A stretch of DNA of 42,245 bases, from contig JAIRSO010000078.1 of assembly GCA_031255415.1 (NCBI GenBank), forward strand, positions 1 to 42,245, written 5' to 3'. The DNA is from Oscillospiraceae bacterium. GTDB taxonomy: Bacteria > Bacillota > Clostridia > Christensenellales > Aristaeellaceae. Position 1 is the stretch's first letter. Each line of letters begins with the position of its first letter. The notes below the pieces were generated by a model. That model searched no databases, had not been told where the DNA came from, and saw only the letters and a list, made by a program, of their open reading frames with translations. A program made the position numbers and the translations under genes. Positions 42,067-42,245 of the stretch are shown piece by piece.

Positions 42067-42245
42067 AGCCCCCCTGCGGGGTTTGGGGCAGCGCCCCAAC
42101 GCACCCCAACCCCGTTAACTCCGCGTAAGCCGCATAGCGGCAGAAAGCTCAGGTTCCTGCCGCTGGCGCGGCCTACGCTGGGTTTGCGTGGGGTTGGGTG
42201 GGGTTGGGTGCGCTGGGGCGCTGCCCCAGACCCCGCAGGGGGGCT
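42067..42245. repeat. Large inverted-repeat element at the window edge
   Basis: The arm at 42067-42113 and the arm at about 42200-42245 are near-perfect inverted copies of about 45 bases; each contains GGGGCAGCGCCCC-type inner palindromes and GGGGTT repeats. The central ~85 bases hold no reading frame. This looks like a non-autonomous element of the MITE type; it may extend past the window. It lies directly upstream of the compositionally unusual acyltransferase. Confidence 0.75.

Overview
The window looks like a chromosomal segment from a GC-rich, endospore-forming anaerobic Firmicute (Clostridia type). The evidence is a CotH spore-coat kinase, the darA-holB-ricT cluster (c-di-AMP receptor, clamp-loader delta-prime subunit, sporulation/competence protein RicT), a nucleoside-type BMP ABC transporter, a rubrerythrin with an N-terminal rubredoxin domain, and Shine-Dalgarno-led genes with sigma-A-like promoters. 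The exact lineage cannot be fixed from the sequence alone. No rRNA, tRNA or CRISPR array was recognised.

Layout. 1-5.3 kb: surface or spore-type genes, namely an XPP tripeptide-repeat protein and, convergent to it, a two-gene operon of lamin-tail-domain proteins, one carrying a CotH kinase. 5.4-7.1 kb: a patatin-fold protein that has lost its catalytic Ser and Asp, and a secreted DUF3298-like protein. 7.2-14.0 kb: the main accessory island. It holds a three-gene operon (TerB-N/TerB-C protein, BrxD-type ATPase, Lhr/BrxHI-type helicase) with its own promoter, next to a small serine recombinase. 14.3-20.1 kb: a glucuronoyl-esterase-like secreted protein, an AraC regulator, rubrerythrin and a CPBP protease. 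20.2-25.0 kb: ileS (type 2) with an rRNA-methyltransferase-like gene and an RluA-type pseudouridine synthase, overlapping like an operon. 25.1-27.6 kb: a holin-4-like membrane protein, an APH/CotS-like kinase and an unknown gene. 27.6-32.5 kb: a complete BMP ABC transporter operon. 32.6-35.2 kb: a small Gly/Tyr/Cys-rich protein and a cysteine-ladder beta-helix protein. 35.3-38.0 kb: a deleted Uma2 remnant, then darA-holB-ricT. 38.0-42.2 kb: aroA, pepC, an acyltransferase, and a large inverted-repeat element at the window edge.

The strongest candidate for an under-described system is the TerB/BrxD/helicase operon. BrxD and BrxHI are accessory components of BREX-type phage defence. Here they occur without any visible BREX core gene (no PglX methylase, PglZ phosphatase or BrxC/PglY), paired instead with a TerB-domain protein, and next to a recombinase with repeats around the operon promoter. 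Comparative genomics of Ter systems has, as I recall, already noted TerB-N/TerB-C proteins beside helicases and ATPases, so the gene association may not be new. Its function is inferred here, not shown.

Several genes carry informative oddities: the dead patatin, the BMP binding protein without a lipobox cysteine, EPSP synthase with SKP in place of SKS, the CPBP protease with QE in place of EE, and convergent stop codons built into one hairpin. Start codons were moved inward from the longest reading frame wherever a Shine-Dalgarno sequence or family length supported it.
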